From Geodermatophilus ruber (GTDB lineage: Bacteria > Actinomycetota > Actinomycetes > Mycobacteriales > Geodermatophilaceae): 64,000 bases of DNA. The notes beneath the pieces are model-generated. The model searched no databases. It had not been told where the DNA came from and saw only the letters and a list, made by a program, of their open reading frames with translations. Below, one piece after another: positions 63,816 to 64,000 of the stretch. Position 1 is the stretch's first letter. Every line of letters begins with the position of its first letter. The translations under genes were made by a program, and so were the position numbers. Location of the stretch: assembly GCF_900114385.1 (NCBI RefSeq), contig NZ_FOSW01000005.1, positions 62,001-126,000 on the forward strand, read 5' to 3'.

Positions 63816-64000
63816 TCAGCGCAGCTCGCGGGCCACGGACAGCACCTCGTCCGCGCCCAGCGCCCCGGCCACGGCGGTCACCACGCCGTCGTCCACCCAC
63901 ACGACCCCGGCGAACGACCGGTCGCGGGCCTCCAGCACGGTGGCCGGGCGGCCACCCACGTCCGCGGAGGAGGTGCGCACCTGGTCGGCGGGCACCGGCA
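63816..64000 (-). CDS. 3' end of a gene cut by the window (unknown)
   Basis: The last 61 codons of a gene that continues past the window end. It reads SSADVGGRPATVLEARDRSF, then AGVVWVDDGVVTAVAGALG and ends DEVLSVARELR-stop. This strand-helix ending resembles periplasmic or lipoprotein domains placed ahead of ABC-2 exporters in actinobacteria, but too little is present to assign. It is 2 nt ahead of the ATPase start and likely the first visible gene of that operon. Confidence 0.6.
   Translation of the reverse strand, partial: PVPADQVRTSSADVGGRPATVLEARDRSFAGVVWVDDGVVTAVAGALGADEVLSVARELR

Overview
The window is chromosomal DNA from a very high-GC Gram-positive actinobacterium. Short intergenic gaps, many GTG starts, GTGA/ATGA stop-start overlaps, a fused F420-biosynthesis gene (fbiC), the accD1-accA1-acyl-CoA dehydrogenase order and tRNA genes with encoded CCA all fit Actinomycetota. 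The gene style suggests Geodermatophilaceae (Blastococcus, Geodermatophilus or Modestobacter), but that is an inference without any database search.

Layout. 1-8 kb: an SDR, proline dehydrogenase plus P5C dehydrogenase (proline to glutamate), DUF488, an MFS transporter, a flavin monooxygenase-like protein and a TasA/camelysin-like secreted protein. 8-17.5 kb: two divergent TetR genes, two small coupled genes, a TrkA-type K+ channel behind a small membrane protein, an epoxide hydrolase, tRNA-Lys, an L,D-transpeptidase lipoprotein, and a beta-propeller gene overlapping a MoaD/ThiS-like gene. 17.6-23.8 kb: a metal/redox block with two consecutive cupredoxin proteins (only the first has a Tat signal, and their copper ligands look complementary), a secreted protein, a P1B-ATPase fused to hemerythrin, and a decayed TrkH/KtrB fragment.

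23.8-27.3 kb (minus strand) is one tightly overlapped operon: a small exported protein, an ApbE flavin transferase, a bis-haem ferric-reductase-like membrane protein (HX13H and HX12H), a NuoF-like NADH dehydrogenase, a 3-Cys ferredoxin and a 65-residue protein. It reads as a membrane electron-transfer module. 27.3-29.6 kb is a small graveyard (FtsH and LLM-oxidoreductase remnants) whose right part is bracketed by a 32-bp perfect repeat of the tRNA-His 3' end, the signature of a tRNA-targeted insertion. Then come orn, two membrane proteins, and a TetR gene divergent from an accD1-accA1-acyl-CoA dehydrogenase operon, with two palindromic operators between them.

39.5-49.7 kb looks acquired. It is lower in GC and bounded by a GNAT remnant and an IS630-type transposase remnant. 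It holds a LuxR regulator, five AAATRCGTA repeats, and a six-gene operon: an unknown protein, an NCS1 permease, a Rieske oxygenase, a second NuoF-like protein, a second 3-Cys ferredoxin and a Zn alcohol dehydrogenase. A hypothetical gene and an Lrp/AsnC regulator follow. The operon appears to supply a Rieske oxygenase with electrons from NADH through a NuoF-like/ferredoxin pair instead of a normal FNR-type reductase. This module, with its paralogue in the 24-27 kb operon, is the strongest candidate for an undescribed system here.

49.7-64 kb: a quinone-oxidoreductase-like gene, a GGDEF-EAL protein, a nitrilase, an AraC regulator, a copper amine oxidase/APC permease/membrane protein operon behind a CRP-like palindrome, fbiC, and an ABC-2 exporter whose upstream partner is cut by the window end.

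All calls come from reading translations and motifs by eye. No homology search was run, so family names rest on motifs and context.
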